NCBI GenBank assembly: GCA_029204225.1
Contig: CM055103.1
Coordinates: 53,175,538 to 53,239,537, forward strand
Reading direction: 5' to 3'
Source: Diphasiastrum complanatum
Lineage: Eukaryota > Streptophyta > Lycopodiopsida > Lycopodiales > Lycopodiaceae
Length of the DNA stretch: 64,000 nucleotides
Positions 11,586 through 22,190 of the stretch are shown here, in pieces (within the stretch, counting starts at the first letter, position 1; each line of letters begins with the position of its first letter). The notes beneath the pieces were generated by a model. It worked only from the letters and a program-made list of their open reading frames with translations. It searched no databases and was not told where the DNA came from. Both the position numbers and the translations under genes were made by a program.

Positions 11586-11602
11586 TCCCGACAACGGCGC
11601 CA
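11586..11602 (-). promoter_or_regulatory. Primer-binding site, tRNA-Asp type
   Basis: On the minus strand the sequence just inside the 5' LTR reads TGGCGCCGTTGTCGGGA, one base after the LTR end CTACA. This is the form reported for Athila/Tat elements, primed by tRNA-Asp. It fixes the LTR boundary and the element's orientation. Confidence 0.85.
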
Positions 11603-11603
11603 C

Positions 11604-12309
11604 TGTAGGGTCGAAGATCTTGCGTAGTATAGCCCTCTCGCCTGTCAACAAGGGTTAGATCACTGGATAGGTACCTAACTATGCGTAGATGCTATTTTTA
11701 GTTAGTTTCCTACTCTCTCCCTTAACTCTATTCACCACTAACACTACCCTCCTTAACTTTACTTCTCTACACTAACATTCATCATGCTTTTGGGTGAAGG
11801 GAAAGGATAGACAAGAAGAGGAAGAGAGACGAAAAGAGAAGAAGAGAGCATAAGCAAGATTGATTAGCAAATGAGGATGCTTCAGCTCTCAAAATAGTAG
11901 AGTCTCCTCCTCTCTATTAAGCATGCAAATAATGTACAAATGGTGTCTTTTTATAAAATGGGGAAGGCCCTTGCCCCTCAATCCTATTGGCTAATATTCA
12001 CATTGATCCTATCCATTCATCTTGGACCCAACTTGATCCAAGGGTCCACAAAAAGTACATTGGAAATCACAAGATTCATGTGAGTCCAAAATTGGACCCA
12101 ACTCTAAAAAGTAAACTCCAAGTTTGAAATTGACTTTGGGCCTCAAGTTTTATTTTAATTACAAAGGCCCAAGTCTATTTTATTTTATTTACACTTTGGC
12201 TTGCGTGCTCATTGGGCGATGAGCTTATACGCGTAGGATGCCATGCCCTTGCAACACATTTTATTGGACGATTTTATTTATTTACACTTTGTTGGGAATA
12301 CCTCCAACA
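11604..12309 (-). repeat. 5' LTR of the Athila-like element
   Basis: About 706 bp, with minus-strand tips TGTTGGAGG...CTACA. It matches 5136-5875 but lacks about 130 bp of the GA-rich part. Outer flank on + is ATGAT, inner flank is the primer site. Confidence 0.85.
11947..11957 (-). promoter_or_regulatory. Candidate TATA box of the Athila-like LTR
   Basis: Minus strand TTTATAAAAAG lies about 350 bp into the LTR. A GA/CT-rich tract lies downstream, where the transcript leader would be. The same position is conserved in the other LTR (about 5610-5620). It is a sequence match only. Confidence 0.45.
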
Positions 12310-12314
12310 ATGAT

Positions 12315-13964
12315 AGGCTTACCTCAACAAATTATTCTACTTGGAAGGTGAGGATGAAATCTTTCATGATTTGATGAATATTGTTGTAGGTGTGGAGGAG
12401 AGATCTTTGGCACCTCAAGAACAATTGAGGTATGACAAGAGAGCAAATAAAGCTTTACATGTGATTAAGATGAATGTGACTAGTGAACTTCTCAAGGAAG
12501 TTGGTAAGTGCACAACATCAAGTGAGGCTTGGGAATCTTTGAAGAAGGTTTATGAGTCCAAGTCGAAGAGAGGAAGATGAATCTTTTTGAAAGAGCTAAA
12601 TCCATAAGGGTGAATACAAATCTTCCTAAGTCATTTTGGGTGAAGCTTTTAAATGTGCTAACTTTGTTTGCAATAGGTACTCAGATGAAGACTTGGATGG
12701 TAAAAGTTCATTTGAGGTTCTTTTTGGAAAGAGCCAAGGATGAAGCATTTGAAGATATTTGGTAGTACTTGCTATGTCAACCCATCTTTTGGATTTTTGA
12801 AGGAAATCTTTGTTGGCTATAGTGAAGTAAGAAAAGCTTATAGAGTTTACATTCCTAAGTCAAAGAAAATTCACATTTCTAAGGATGTTGTCTTTGAAGA
12901 GGAGAATGTGGACAAGCTTGATGTTGTTGATGTTGATCAATCTAACATTTTTGGTGGTGATGAAGATGGTTGTTTGGATGGTGATGGTGGAGATGAATCT
13001 CCAAGTCAAGTTCGAAGAAGATCCTCAAGGTAAAGACAAAAACCATCTAGGCTTACATATGATGAGAAGGGTAAGCAAGTTAAAGGTACAAACTTTGTTT
13101 TACTCAAATGTTTTGGTTCAATTTCTTGTCTAGATGATGCTATGCAAGTGGACGATGGTTTTCATGGAATGGATGCAACTAATGGATTTGAAAAAAATTT
13201 TTTGTTCAATGACTTTGATGGTCAAGTGGAAGATCAAGAGGTTGATCTCAAAGGGCTTCAACAACACAAAAGAAAAGGTGGTCAAGAGCATCAAGTCAAG
13301 TGAAAAAGATACTTTGGATATGTTTTTGTGGGTTTTTGAAGACTCAAGTAAGGTCGAAGGAGCCGCAAGAAAGTGTTTTTCAAGTTTACTTTACTCGTTC
13401 TGTCTCATGTTTGAGCAATTTCATGTGAATGTGTGCAAATTGTCAAGATATGGTGAAACTAGCTACATTGTTTTGCATCGTTTTGATGACGGAGTTGTAC
13501 TAGCATTCTTGGCTAGTTTTGCTGATGGAAATGAAGCTATTGGAGGCTCATTATATCACTCATTCATGATCAAGTCATCAAGGGTTGATGACATCTTATG
13601 GCAAGATGGAAATGGAGGCTCATTCAGTGATTTTCATGGAAGGACAAAAATGGAGGAGACATGCAAGCATTGGTTAATTACTCAATTCATTGTTTGGTTC
13701 AATGTTATTCTCCAGAGAGTTCAAAGTTGGAAGCATGGAGGAATCATCTCATTTACATTCTATTTGGTTATTCATGTTCTAGTTACATCTTGATATGTAA
13801 AATTGTAAGAAATAGTGAAGTATCCAATATGGACACTATTATCTATATCAATTATGGAAGTTACTATAAAATCATAGACAGGTCTATACTTAGGATGGAG
13901 ATCATTTTAAAAATGGATCAAAGTAGTGTGGTTAAATCTATGCTAAAACTAGTTGAAGAGGGAG
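12315..13964 (+). pseudogene. Copia gag to integrase remains, resuming after insertion
   Basis: The first part completes the gag begun at 5097: RLTSTNYSTWKVRM, then ALHVIKMNVTSELLKEVG and SEAWESLKKVYES to 12,580, with stops and a small frameshift at about 12,345. Most of gag, the zinc knuckle and protease are deleted. At 12,600-13,030 there is the integrase C-terminal part: FGSTCYVNP, IFVGYSEVRKAYRVYIP and ISKDVVFEE, followed by an Asp/Gly-rich hinge. RT and RNase H are not recognisable. The tail (13,385-13,964) repeats 1101-1926 and ends in the purine run GTTGAAGAGGGAG just before the LTR. Confidence 0.7.
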
Positions 13965-14519
13965 TGTGAAAAATTGTCAGCTAATTTGTTGGTTTATTGG
14001 CATTTTTGGAGGCCAAAATGAAATCTCAACTTAGAGATAGTTTCATATTTGTCAATAAAGGCCTAAATAGTGTTTGTAATATTTTTGGCAAGTAGAAAAG
14101 TGGACGAGGTCAAATTTTGACCCATTCTAATTGGCTAATTTTGGTACACTGCATCTAGACTAGAATTTCTAGGTTTTTTATGAAGTATCTAGAAGTTTTC
14201 AAATTAGGTCAAGTTTGGGACACATGACTAGTTTTGGTCTATCATTTGCTTGATGATTGCTATTGGTGTTTGGTTTTCTGGAATTATTAGAAGGTTTGGA
14301 GGGTTCTGGTACAGTACACAGCCTGCAGCAGGCCATACATCCACACGTGTGAGGGATTTGACATGATTTTGGAGCCAATTTGTGAAGTTCAAGGCAAGAT
14401 AAGCTAGAAATCAATAGATTGATTTGTGCTCTAGCTATTGGATCTTGTTTGGATCTTAATTAGGTGCTTTCTCCATCATTTCTAGGACCAATTGGACTTA
14501 TTTTGCTGTATTTTCAACA
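13965..14519 (+). repeat. Copia LTR shared by two internal regions
   Basis: It starts TGTGAAAAATTGTC right after a polypurine run and ends TTCAACA right before a primer site, giving a 555 bp LTR. Left of it is the 3' end of one Copia internal region and right of it the 5' leader and gag of another. This is the arrangement expected for a 3' LTR and a 5' LTR at once. Confidence 0.75.
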
Positions 14520-14532
14520 TGGCATCAGAGCC
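14520..14532 (+). promoter_or_regulatory. Copia primer-binding site, one mismatch
   Basis: TGGCATCAGAGCC directly follows the LTR end. The canonical initiator tRNA-Met site is TGGTATCAGAGCC; the T to C change is probably decay. Confidence 0.75.
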
Positions 14533-15304
14533 AATCCAATAAATGAACTATAAATCATGCTAGGATCATAGATTTTAATGCAATTCAAGCATTGATTGCT
14601 ATCTAGACATGATCTATGATTAGCACGCTCAATTTTTGATGTAATTGAGTGAAGAGGGATCTAATAAGATTTGATGTACATGTGTATTAGCTTCAAAAAA
14701 CGAGTTGAGGTCATCTCTTATCAATTGGATCAAAATAGCAAGTTTTTTGTGCTTCCTTCTTTTTGATGCTACTCGATTTGTGGAGTCAATCACAAAGAAT
14801 AGTTTTCAATCATTCAATAGGAAGGTAGATCAGCATTCTTGGAGCTATAGTAGGTTGTTCTTAGGCTTATTAAGGTCTTTGAAAGTCATTTTTAGGGTCA
14901 GCCCAAGGATTGTTTCTAGTACTCATACAAAACTTTTTTGCTTTTTTGCTCGTGTGTTCTTTTTGCTTGTTTTGGTGAAATAGTTTGGATTAATTATTGC
15001 ATAGTGATTCAACCTGATTTTATAGAGATGATTTGAAGAGACATTTATGTGCATATGATTCCTTTTGGTTTAGGTTAGGTTAATCCAAGTACGTTGTGAA
15101 GTCGAGATCAAGGAGGAGACAATTCTACATCCAATTTTCATTCCAATTCAAGCTAGTTTCTATTTTTGTTGTTTTAAATAGATTTGATTTAGCTCAAGAT
15201 CAAGTAGGATCTTGTTGAGAGGTCATGGTTCAAATCTTCTTAAGTCCCTAAGTAGTGGGATAGCTAGATTTTTCAATCATTTCTATTTTGCATCCATTTT
15301 TGTG
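14533..15304 (+). other. Copia leader
   Basis: Untranslated region between primer site and gag. The 92-codon frame at 14,705-14,983 matches nothing I know and lies where a leader is expected. No other structure noted. Confidence 0.4.
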
Positions 15305-16146
15305 ATCAGGCTCTTGATTAGAGAGAGATGGTTTCCATAAATGCATTATCTCTTAGATACAAATGATAGATTGAATGCTTCTAATTACTCTATTTGGAAG
15401 CTAAAAATGGAATCTATTCTTGTTTTACAAGATCTAATGGATATTGTGAGTGGCGAAGAGGATGAGCCCATTCACCCTCAAGAAGCTACTAGATACAAGA
15501 GGAGATGCAAGATTGCTCTCCATTGTATAAAAATGAATGTAGCAAATGAGCTTCTTAAGGAGGTAGGTGCTTGCACCTTGGCTCAAGAAGCACGAGAAAA
15601 TCTTCAAAAAATATATGAATCCAAGAACACTTGAAGGTTGCTATCCTTGAAGAACCAAATCCTTCAATGATTTCAAACCAAGGGAGAGAGTGGTCATTCA
15701 TATGTTTTGAAAATACAATACTTATACAAGGAGCTTGCTTACAGTGGAGATTCCATTAAGTAATGTGAACTTGTTCAATTGATTTTGAATGGACTAAGTG
15801 TGGATTTTGCTAACTTGGTGCAAGGCTATGCAATCATGGGCAAGTTGCCCTCTCTTGAAGATCTCCAAGGAGTCCTCATGGCCGAGGAGAGTAGGAAAAC
15901 TCACATCAAGTCAAGGATGGAGAAGCTCTCTCTCAATGATGGAGATGACAAGGCTCTTTTCATCAAGAGCAAAGGCAAATCCAAAGGCAAAGGAGGTGCA
16001 AGTCAAAGGTGAAGATCAAGATGAATCTTCAAGTGCAAGCTCAAGCAAGCCCAAGAAGGATGAGTCAAAAATCAAGTGCTACTTTTGTAGCAAGATGGGG
16101 CATTATGCCTTTGAGTGCTTCAAGAGGAAGCGAGCTCAAAGGTAAG
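15305..16146 (+). pseudogene. Copia gag, near full length, broken
   Basis: The frame opens near 15,341 with NDRLNASNYSIWKLKM, then SGEEDEPIHPQEA and IALHCIKMNVANELLKEVG. Stops occur near 15,632 and 15,760, but the same frame continues with LILNGLSVDFANLVQG and LQGVLMAEESRK. A frameshift near 15,990 leads into a Lys/Ser-rich stretch and an intact zinc knuckle (CYFCSKMGHYAFEC, C-x2-C-x4-H-x4-C). The match to plant Copia gag (DUF4219/UBN2 type) is strong. Sequence similarity to the element stops at about 16,200, so protease onward is missing. Confidence 0.8.
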
Positions 16147-16149
16147 CAA

Positions 16150-17110
16150 ACATAGGCCAAGAGAAAGAGGAGAGTTTGTTGGGTTCTTTGTAAATGACAC
16201 AGAATGAGTGTTTGAATTGGGAATTATTTTATCAACTATGATACCACTCTTGTTGTATGCGAGATCCAGTCAAAAGAAAACTGAACATATAAATTATAAC
16301 AGGATTTTTACCAATCTGTTGATTCAAACTATTACTTAGATCGACCAGAGGAATATCCTTGTAGGTGTCGAAGACAACCATGAAGGGAGCGAAACAATTA
16401 GGCGTCTAAGACAACCATGCTTCCTTCGAATGAGATATTCTGAATGAGTCGTGGAACGAGTATCAATATAAGAGAAAGAAATTATCAGAAAGAATTTGAC
16501 AGTGTAAAACACACATTAAGAAAATAGAGAATTTGGATTAAGTTGTCGTAAATACAAGATCAGATCATGATCCTGTGCCCGAGAATGGTTCACGGTAGTA
16601 TTGCATTGTGTGCCGTGATCTTACTATGCTAGTCACAGATTGAATACTATCTCTACTTCTTAAATTACTTTCACTTTATCTAAAATCTCTAATCCTGTGG
16701 AATTAGATGATTATGATACAATGGAGTTCACGGAGGAACTCTGAATTATACTTCCACTGATTGACTTTGATGTCATACATGTATCGATGTATATTGTTAT
16801 ATTATTTTGCTATTATGTATATATACATGCACCAGTTATAATAACTGCGTGAGCAAGGGGCGTGAAGTAGGATAGTCACTACAAAGTACTGGAATGAACT
16901 GTGACGAAGTCTGCGTCGGACATGGTAGAGGAAGAGCTCCATTTTGACTAGTGATAGTCGACAGTCGTCGATTGTCGAAGGTGTCGGACAAGTCGAGTTG
17001 ACTGGTTCGCCCTTGTGAAGATATCGATGGAGTCGAAGTCGGGATGTCAATGAACTTAAGTCGATTCGGTGAGTTCGACATCGATGAAGTCGATCATGGT
17101 CCTGCTTCAA
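16150..17110. other. Unassigned region, TCGA-rich right half
   Basis: No coding sequence is recognised. Two minus-strand ORFs (17,125-16,802 and 17,081-16,836) overlap the same low-information stretch. From 16,940 to 17,110 the motif GTCGA/TCGAC recurs more than ten times. A minus-strand TGGTATCATAG at 16,236-16,246 resembles a Copia primer site but has no LTR end next to it. Confidence 0.3.
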
Positions 17111-17114
17111 GTCG

Positions 17115-17705
17115 ATGTATTGCATAGACTGTTCAACCTTTGCGAGTAAGACTGCATGCTTTGTAGATCTTGGTCAACTTCACTTAATATTGGGCACACA
17201 AGTACTTAAAGGTTCAGATTTCATCTTCAGTAGTCAATGTAAATTTCTTCAAAGTTTGCTCAATAGATGTAAGATGCAAGATTGCAAGCACGTAAAAACA
17301 CCAATGGAACAAGATGTAAAAGTGCTCAATAAAGGTGATGAAGGATCTTTCATGGACATCACTCTATATAGGAAACTTATAGGCTCATTGATGCGGATTA
17401 CCATTATTAGACCTGATTTATGCTTTAGTGTGTGTAGGCTAAGTCAATACATGCAAGATCCATTGATCATACATTGGAAAAGTGCAAAAAGGATCTTGAG
17501 ATTCCTCTCGAGCACTCTAGATCATGGAATTCTATGTAGAGGGGATATGATTGATTTTCATGCCTTTAGTGACTCAGATTTTGCGGGTGATAAGATAGAT
17601 AGAAAGTCCACAAGTGCCTATGCAACATTCATTGGTGGAGGAGTTGTTTTTTGGTTGTCAAAGAAACAAGAAACATATCAATGCTATGTCTGGAATAATA
17701 AATAG
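17115..17705 (+). pseudogene. Copia reverse transcriptase C-terminus and RNase H
   Basis: The open frame of 196 codons begins within the RT thumb (DLGQLHLILGTQVLKG). It contains TPMEQDVKVLNKG, YRKLIGSLMRITIIRPDLCFSV and LSQYMQDPLIIHWKSAKRILR. It continues into RNase H with AFSDSDFAGDKIDRKSTSAY and VVFWLSKKQET. Both the RT palm with the YVDD box and the end of RNase H (SSTEAEY) are missing. The frame is intact over its length, so this fragment is less decayed than the gag pieces to its left. Confidence 0.85.
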
Positions 17706-18350
17706 TCCATTATATTTGAACATGGGCCAAACATTCTGATAGGCATATTCATGATGTTGAAGATATTGCTATACAAAGTTTACATCAGATATGTTGCTCT
17801 CGTTGAAGTAAATCAAATGAAGCTGAAAGAGATCAAGTAGCTGCAAACCTGTAAGTTAGTGCTTGTGTACCCTCAGAATCTCACGTAACTTGTGTGCTCA
17901 CAAGTCAAAAAATTTCTCCATGGCTTTCAAAAAGGCAGAATGCCACACAGATCAAGTTACAAGATATTTGGGCATGTAAGAATATACACTATTGTTTAAT
18001 GCCCAAAACTGGTATAAGATTACAAGAAACAGGATAGAACCCACAGGTTCCCAATCCCTTTCAGTCTGTTTTAATCAAAAACGTTCCTTGACTAGTTATG
18101 GTCTCTAGGCTTCCAGACAATAGTACCCAGTATTATACACGTTCTCCACTAGGACATTATTCCTAGACTGTGTGGATAATTTCACCACATGCTCCTACAA
18201 ACAAACCCTGGGTTATCAGAATTTATCATATGGCTTCTGTAAGCAATACAATCTTTAAATAGATTGTTCTCTGCCAGCAAAAACAGTCAGCTGAAAAGGT
18301 GGATCTTTAGAGCATATCTGACAAAGAAATTGACCAGAAAAAGTGATTAC
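17706..18350. other. Unassigned region beside the reductase-like exon
   Basis: On the minus strand this lies downstream of the exon at 18,539-18,351. I looked for the next SDR exon (usual motif YxxSK) and did not find a convincing one. No transposon motif is visible either. Confidence 0.3.
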
Positions 18351-18539
18351 CTTATTATGAGTGGCGAGTTCAATCGAACTCCAATTTGACTCGTCTAAAA
18401 CTTGATTGCTCAATTCAGGTTCAGGAAACATCACAGTGCCGACTGAAGAAGTCAAAATAACTCGCTTGACTGTAGGACGATTTGCACATGCTTTCAGCAC
18501 ATTAAGAGTTCCAGTTACTGCAGGCTCAATGACTTGTGC
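18351..18539 (-). pseudogene. Internal exon of a DFR/CCR-like extended SDR gene
   Basis: Minus strand, 63 codons in phase 0. A splice acceptor precedes it (TTATCACAG|GCACAAG) and a donor follows (AATAAG|GTAATC). The protein reads AQVIEPAVTGTLNVLKACAN, then VKRVILTSSVGTVMF and ends ESNWSSIELATHNK. This matches the third exon of plant dihydroflavonol 4-reductase, cinnamoyl-CoA reductase and anthocyanidin reductase relatives: the VI.PA..GT.NVL..C helix and the catalytic Ser strand (TSS.G). The Tyr-x3-Lys motif would be in the next exon, which is not seen. The first exon lies at 24,368-24,254 with transposons in between and no second exon. Phases do not match, so this is probably a broken gene. 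The exact enzyme cannot be named. Confidence 0.75.
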
Positions 18540-18636
18540 CTGTGATAAGGAAACCTATGAAATGTCTAGGTTCTAATGCAGAAGGTCCCAATCACAACTT
18601 AATCCCTCATCAAAGCAAGACAATTCAACCAGTACC

Positions 18637-19552
18637 TTCTTACAAACCCATGAGAAAGAAAGTAATTGTCAATGCGTCCATACCATGCGCGTGGCGCTTG
18701 CTTAAGGCCATAAAGTGCTTTGCGTAGCTTGCATAGCTTATGTTCTTGTCCTTTTGCCATGAAGCCCTGTGGTTGGACCATGTAAACTTCTTCCTCTAAG
18801 TCACCATTCAAAAATGCGGACTTCACATCCATTTGATGGATCTTCCACCCAAAATGAGATGCTAAGACAATGATAAGGCGTAGCATAGTCCACTTAGCCA
18901 CTGAAGCAAATGTCTCTTCATAGTCAATTCCTTTATTTTGCTCATAGCCCTTCACTACTATGAAACTTTGTTCTAAACACCCATTTGTTGTCAATGGGTT
19001 TCTTTCCAAGTGGTAGATCAACCAACTCCCATGTATCATGCCTGTGGATGGATTCCATCTCCTCTTCCATTCCCCTTTGCCACTCTTTGTGATCTTTTGC
19101 TTCATCAAAGGTTGATGGCTCTCGACGCTTCAAAATGTCACGCATTAGGGCATAGTTCGCATGATAACGATCAGGAGACTTCCTTTCTCGCGTTGATCTT
19201 CTCACTTCTCCTTGTGTGCTAGATCCTGGTTGATTTAGCTTTGCGTCCTTCATGATCTTTTCATACCATCTTGGTATCTTAGATTCAGGTGATACACTAC
19301 GTGGAGAGTATGTATCCCAAGGAGTGTCCAAGTAATGTCTCTTACTTCCAGCCGGTTTCTCCTTTATTGCTCCTATTGGCAAGTACCTTCCCCTTGGCTC
19401 TTGAATAGGAGGTGTCCTCTCATACTAACCCTCTCGACTCTCATCTTCATGTGCATCATCTTGTGAAGCGTCTTCTTCATCTTCTTCTTCCAAAATTGTG
19501 GGAAGTCTTTTGATGCTTTCACCACTTGCATGGTCTTCATCTTCATTCCGGT
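18637..19552 (-). pseudogene. Copia integrase hinge and RT fragment
   Basis: Minus strand. It begins with an acidic hinge (EEEDEEDASQDD) and a basic stretch, then MRDILKRREPSTFDEA and WQRGMEEEMESIHRHDTWELV, the usual start of Copia RT. It continues through KGYEQNKGIDYEETFASVAK, KIHQMDVKSAFLNGDLEEEV and KLRKALYGLKQAPRAWY to SHGFV, where it stops abruptly at about 18,640, just before the YVDD box. A frameshift lies near 18,950. It sits inside the reductase gene's intron region, in the same orientation as that gene. Confidence 0.85.
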
Positions 19553-21830
19553 TCATGGAGTAAAAGCAGTCAAATCCTCCAATAATACTAGATCATCTGT
19601 TGGAATCAGGTCATCTTTTCCACCAAGTCGTTCCTTTAAACGACTAACATGGAATACAGGATGAACCTTAGTTCCAACAGAGAGTTCTAGTCGATATGTA
19701 GCCTTACCAATCTTGTTAAGAACTTTGAAAGGACCGCTAAAACGTGGAGATAACTTCGCACATTTTCCCGTTCGAAGTGTCTTAGAGTCCTTTGAGATTC
19801 TAAGATACACCCAATCACCGATCTCAAATTCTCGAGGAGAGCGGCTTCGGCTAGCATAGAATTGGGCTCTATCTTGAGCCAATCTAATGCTTTCCCTAGC
19901 CACCTGCAACATTTCCTGCATATCATGCAAGAAATCTACTGCAACTTGTACCTTGAGACCTTTGAGTCCAACGGAGATAGGGGAACGAGGATGAAAGCCG
20001 TACAAGAGCATAAAAGGTCTAAAACCATTGGCAGAATGCTTCATAATATTGTATGCGAACTCAACCATAAATTTTTCCCAATCTGATTGTCACCTGGAAA
20101 CATATGCGCGAAGCATATCTTCCATCGATTGGTTGTTGACATGTTCGGTCTGCTAACCATCGATTTTTGGGTGATCTGTAGACGACAGACTTAAGGTAGT
20201 TTCCAGTCTTTCAAAGGCTGCTTGCCAGAACTTGGAATCACGATCACTAAAAAGCCACAGCCCTACCATCCTGGTAAAGGACTGTACCTGCCGCATAGTC
20301 ACTAGCATCCGTTTCCACCAGGAAAGGTCTGCTAGGTCCACTATGTGTACGATAGGGGTTGTAGACACTAACATCTTCGAAGCCTCAAAGCTTTGATTAA
20401 GTTCATCGGTCCAAATAACAAGTGGACTGATTTTCGAACACCTTCTGGCTTTCTTCTTATTACCCTTTTTAGTTTTTCTTTTGGCTTTCTTCACTCCGTT
20501 AAGAAGATTCATTAGAGGCAATGCAATTAAGACATAGTCTTTAATGAATTTATGGAAAAACTCGGTGAAGCCCAAAAAAGATTTAACTTCTCTAATGGTT
20601 TTCAGGATAGGCCAATCACGAACTTTCTGGACCTTATCGTAATCGATCTCAAGACCTCGATCGGAAACGATATGTCCCAATTACTTGAGTCTTGTTTGAA
20701 AGAGCTCACATTTAGACTCCTTACCATAAAGTTTTGTCTGCCTTAGAATATCTAAGACCGTACGCAAATGTGCCTCATGCTCCTCAAGAGTCCTACTATA
20801 AATCAAAATGTCGTCCAAAAATACCACAAGAAACTTCCCTAGATATGGACGAAGAATATCGTTCATCATCTGCTGAAAGGTTGCCGGGGCATTAGTTAGA
20901 CCAATGGGTAAAACGAAAAATTCGTAATGGCCATACCTAGAACGAAAACCAGTTTTGGAAACATCCCCCTCGTTGATTCTAATTTGATGGCACCCCGACC
21001 TAAGGTCCAATTTGGTGAAATACTTAGCACCATTCAATTGATCCATTAAGTCGTCCATCCGAGGTAAGGGATAACGGTTCTTAATAGTCATTTTATTAAG
21101 CTTTTTGTAATCAACACAAAGACGAATACCACAGTCTTTCTTGTCGGTTAACAAAACAGCAGCTCCCCAAGGGGACTTACTGGGTCTAATATGGCCCTTA
21201 CGTAATAACTCCTCAAGTTGCCTAGCAACCTCATCTTCTTCCTTTGGGCTCATCCTATAAGGAAAAGTGAGACAAGAGAGCTGTCGGGAAGAAGATCTAT
21301 GTGATGGTCTACTCCCCGGGGGGGGGGAAGACCCTCAAGCAACTGCTCAGGGAATATATCACTATATTCCTCCCTAAGTCTTTTAAAGATTTTACCCTCA
21401 AGCGTTGATTCTAAATTAACATCAGAAAAAGACAATGCTTTAGGGAAAGACGAAACATTAACATTGAGATTATGAGTAACAAAAGCATCCATGTACGACT
21501 AATCTTTCAAATAACATAAATACGAATGATACTCAGAATCCAAAATACATTGATTAGCCTCACGAGCAGTTACAAAAGGTAGATCAGGCTCATTGCCTTT
21601 AAGACAAACCATGGAGCCATTATGCAAAGAAAGATATACTATGTGAAACATAATATTTCTTTAACGACTCATTCCTAGCATAAAACCATTTCTTGCCTAG
21701 GATTAAATCTCCTTATCAAGATTCATAATATGAAAAGACAAGCTATCTACATAGTTCTGAATCTTCAACAACACGTGGGGAACAAACTGGTCCCAGACCT
21801 GCTTAATATTTCTTTAAAACATGGCTTAAC
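19553..21830 (-). pseudogene. Gypsy pol relic: protease, RT, partial RNase H, integrase
   Basis: Order on the minus strand is as follows. A protease remnant (DLILGKKWF, about 21,690). A linker (21,492-21,250) with a frame-breaking G-run at 21,319-21,327. RT 21,253-20,681 with [45 protein letters not shown] and FLDDILIYS, so the catalytic DD is intact. The RT end and RNase H start (20,680-20,300) carry a Lys-rich insertion. A deletion then jumps into the integrase core at SDRDSKFW. The integrase end is 20,068-19,553 (GDWVYLRI, LSPRFSGPFKVL, VHPVFHVSRLK). The rest of RNase H and the integrase zinc domain are missing. It ends directly at the Copia hinge at 19,552. Confidence 0.8.
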
Positions 21831-21839
21831 AAATTTCTT

Positions 21840-22190
21840 TGGTTTAATAACCAATTGATGGGGAGACGTACTTACTCCCCTCCCCCAAAAGATCAAATCA
21901 CAAGATTCGTAATGAGGAGAGAAAAGTACAATCCCCCCCTCCTACCTCGCGCCAGCCTGCAACGCGCAGCCAGCGTGGGCTGGCAGGTGCAGGTTTTTCT
22001 TTAAAATTATTATTATTATTATTTTTTAATGATTGGAGAAGGAGAGGTAATAAAAAACCTCCCCTCCCCCTTTTTTGAAGAGGCTCTAAACAACGACAAC
22101 AGAGAGGCGCTGCATGCTCGTGCATGCTGCAAGCCAAAGCGAGTAGGACGTGGAGAGCTATTCTCCATTTCAGTCCAAACAGGTACAAAC
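21840..22190. other. Unassigned filler between two Gypsy relics
   Basis: Contains a (TTA)n-like run near 22,010-22,025, a GC-rich stretch at 21,950-21,990 and C/T runs. Overlapping ORFs occur on both strands, with no recognisable domain. Confidence 0.3.

Larger units (their letters stand above)
5136..12309 (-). mobile_element. Athila/Tat-like Ty3-Gypsy element, internally deleted
   Basis: The element lies on the minus strand. Its order (5' to 3') is LTR (12,309-11,604), primer site (11,602-11,586), repeat-rich leader, gag fused to RNase H, integrase, spacer, extra ORF, 3' LTR (about 5875-5136). Flanks are ACGAT and ATGAT, a five-base target duplication with one change. LTR tips on the minus strand are TGTTGG...CTACA. 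The TGGCGCC primer site and an extra ORF downstream of integrase are features of the Athila/Tat group; the assignment is by architecture only. Protease and reverse transcriptase are missing, so this copy cannot move by itself. Confidence 0.85.

Noticed and set aside
16236-16246. Minus-strand TGGTATCATAG, primer-site-like
   Set aside because: Two differences from the Copia site and no LTR end (CA) next to it.
17880-17960. Possible fourth reductase exon (minus strand, reading KAMEKF)
   Set aside because: Weak resemblance to the SDR Tyr-Lys exon, with no YxxxK motif, a stop close by and no good splice site.
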